A DNA stretch of 42,443 bases from Planctomycetota bacterium (GTDB lineage: Bacteria; Planctomycetota; UBA1135; UBA2386). The stretch spans positions 1-42,443 of the forward strand of contig CANEYR010000030.1 in NCBI GenBank assembly GCA_947444055.1, in the 5' to 3' direction. A program made the translations under genes and the position numbers. Positions 41,341 through 42,443 of the stretch are shown here, piece after piece (positions within the stretch are counted from its first letter, which is position 1; every line of letters starts with the position of its first letter). The notes beneath the pieces were generated by a model. It was not told the DNA's origin. It did no database searches and worked only from the letters and a program-made list of their open reading frames with translations.

Positions 41341-42443
41341 TCGGCACTCGACCCGCCTTGTTTGGACTTCTTCGGGTTGGCCCGCTCCACCGAAGGTTTC
41401 GGCATGTCCCGCTCGCGTTCGCGGGGCAGCTTGTCGAAACCGTCGCGCAAGCGCTGCACGCGATCGAGTAACTCGGCAACAGTCCGCTGGGTGGCTTCCA
41501 GAGATGCGCGCGCAGGCACAGCGAAGTCGCTAGTTACCCAGAGGTGCGAGTGAATCTCGTCATCAAGAGTCTTCACGTGGTGCGTGAGGTTGTCCGCGTA
41601 TTCATCGACGTGTTGGCGCAACTCATCGATCTGGCGCAGCACGTCGTTGACGTAGTGGTTCTTGTGGCGCGTCGGCTCCATCAAGCGATGGAACTCGGCT
41701 TCCTCCATCAAGTAGTTGCTTGAGTCGCCGAGGTAAGCCTCACGTCCAGTCCAGTTCTGAAACTTGGGGTACCCACCGGATTGCCTTACGTGCAGACCGT
41801 CAAGTTCGCGCGTGGTGTAGCCCTGTCCGCCATTGTTGCGGTCGCGGACGAGGCACTGGTCAAAATGCCATTCACTGCCAGAGGTCGAACTTTTGTCCGG
41901 AGCCAGGAAGAGCGGCTCTTCATTCCGCCGCTTCTGCACTCTGCCCATGGGCTTGGCCGTTGGCTTGCCATCGCGCCCCTGAAACAAGAGCCGTCCTTCG
42001 TCGTCTTGCGCCTGCGACTGACCATTCTTGTCCTTTTTCAACTGTCCTTCCCAAGCGACCACGACCTGCGTCAGTCGCGACGGATCCAACGCCCTGCTCG
42101 TCCCGACGCGCTCCGCGTACCACGTGTAGATCTTGGGGCGATCCTCGGGCTTGTCCCACAAGCAATGCTGAAGCAGCCAGCAGTCCCAGATGGAAACGGC
42201 ACTCCGCCCATTGGTGAACGCCGCTACCTGCAACAGCTTGACAGCCTTACGCCACCGACGATCCGAGACCCGAAGCTTCTCGACAGCACACCATTCGCGC
42301 AGTTCGGCGATCAGCGCCTCCACCTCCCCAGGTACCTCGACACGCTCTGCTTCGCTGCGCACTGCGGCGAGATCCGTGGGCGACAACCGCAGCACCTCGT
42401 CGATCGTGGGCTCGACTTGCCCGCGGAGCAGAAGCAAGGCGCG
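41337..42443 (-). CDS. ravA: RavA-like MoxR ATPase, C-terminal part (cut by window edge)
   Basis: The frame is open to the right edge, so this is the C-terminal part of a larger protein. Early residues correspond to the AAA+ lid (EVEALIAELREWC, then VSDRRWRKAVKLLQVAAFTNGR and WDCWLLQHCLWDKPED), a segment highly typical of RavA. A long insertion (about 125-240: WEGQLKKDKNGQ..., GREAYLGDSSNYL) follows, and then a coiled coil (VNDVLRQIDELRQHVDEYADN) and a basic tail. The Walker motifs lie beyond the window. It overlaps viaA by 4 bp, so the pair is cotranslated. Confidence 0.82.
   Translation of the reverse strand, partial: RALLLLRGQVEPTIDEVLRLSPTDLAAVRSEAERVEVPGEVEALIAELREWCAVEKLRVSDRRWRKAVKLLQVAAFTNGRSAVSIWDCWLLQHCLWDKPEDRPKIYTWYAERVGTSRALDPSRLTQVVVAWEGQLKKDKNGQSQAQDDEGRLLFQGRDGKPTAKPMGRVQKRRNEEPLFLAPDKSSTSGSEWHFDQCLVRDRNNGGQGYTTRELDGLHVRQSGGYPKFQNWTGREAYLGDSSNYLMEEAEFHRLMEPTRHKNHYVNDVLRQIDELRQHVDEYADNLTHHVKTLDDEIHSHLWVTSDFAVPARASLEATQRTVAELLDRVQRLRDGFDKLPRERERDMPKPSVERANPKKSKQGGSSAE

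Overview
The window is GC-rich bacterial DNA, most likely from a planctomycete, possibly the deep-branching Saltatorellus/Rohdeia-like lineage. The lineage call is an inference. It rests on several ECF sigma genes coupled to membrane kinases or LRR proteins, many secreted repeat proteins that share a C-terminal domain, and frequent 4-bp ATGA gene overlaps. No rRNA or CRISPR array was seen. One tRNA-Arg(CCG) gene is present.

Layout. 1-1016: the 5' end of an IS481-like insertion sequence, running off the left edge, cuts into an RCC1-like secreted-protein gene. 1145-4850: a small membrane protein, a split acyl-CoA carboxylase alpha subunit (biotin carboxylase plus biotin carrier in overlapping genes), a YfiT/DinB-type metal enzyme and a lipoprotein. 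4981-7548: a large secreted protein with about 13 beta-propeller-like repeats. 7919-11228: ECF sigma factor overlapping a transmembrane Ser/Thr kinase with a TPR-like tail. 11289-13918: a lipase-like alpha/beta hydrolase overlapping an RlmN-like radical SAM enzyme. 13990-17174: a second ECF sigma overlapping a transmembrane leucine-rich-repeat protein. 17175-24123: exported proteins and lipoproteins of unknown role, one broken by an in-frame TAA, plus a GT4 glycosyltransferase. 24212-26177: a hemerythrin-like protein, a probable SOS module (small membrane protein plus lexA, each preceded by a GAAC-N7-GAAC direct repeat) and a dual CDGSH iron-sulfur protein. 26244-29290: an M61 peptidase, the tRNA and an exported protein with calcium-binding-type repeats. 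29396-31796: a third ECF sigma, a zinc-binding-type anti-sigma and an RseB/LolA-like exported protein, resembling rpoE-rseA-rseB. 31987-35942: a small coiled protein, an AAA+/Fis regulator lacking the sigma-54 contact loop, a pseudouridine synthase and a membrane histidine kinase. 35950-38561 (minus): a frataxin (CyaY) gene, a strong terminator with a structured RNA candidate before it, a MoxR ATPase and an atypical cysteine-synthase-like enzyme. 38611-42443: a TPR lipoprotein and a ViaA-RavA pair, with ravA cut by the right edge.

The main themes are envelope and extracytoplasmic signalling (three different sigma-plus-membrane-partner units), secreted repeat proteins and stress or iron-sulfur functions. 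The strongest leads for new biology are the lexA-linked small membrane protein with paired operators, the ECF-LRR pair, the structured RNA before cyaY, and the C-terminal domain shared by several exported proteins.
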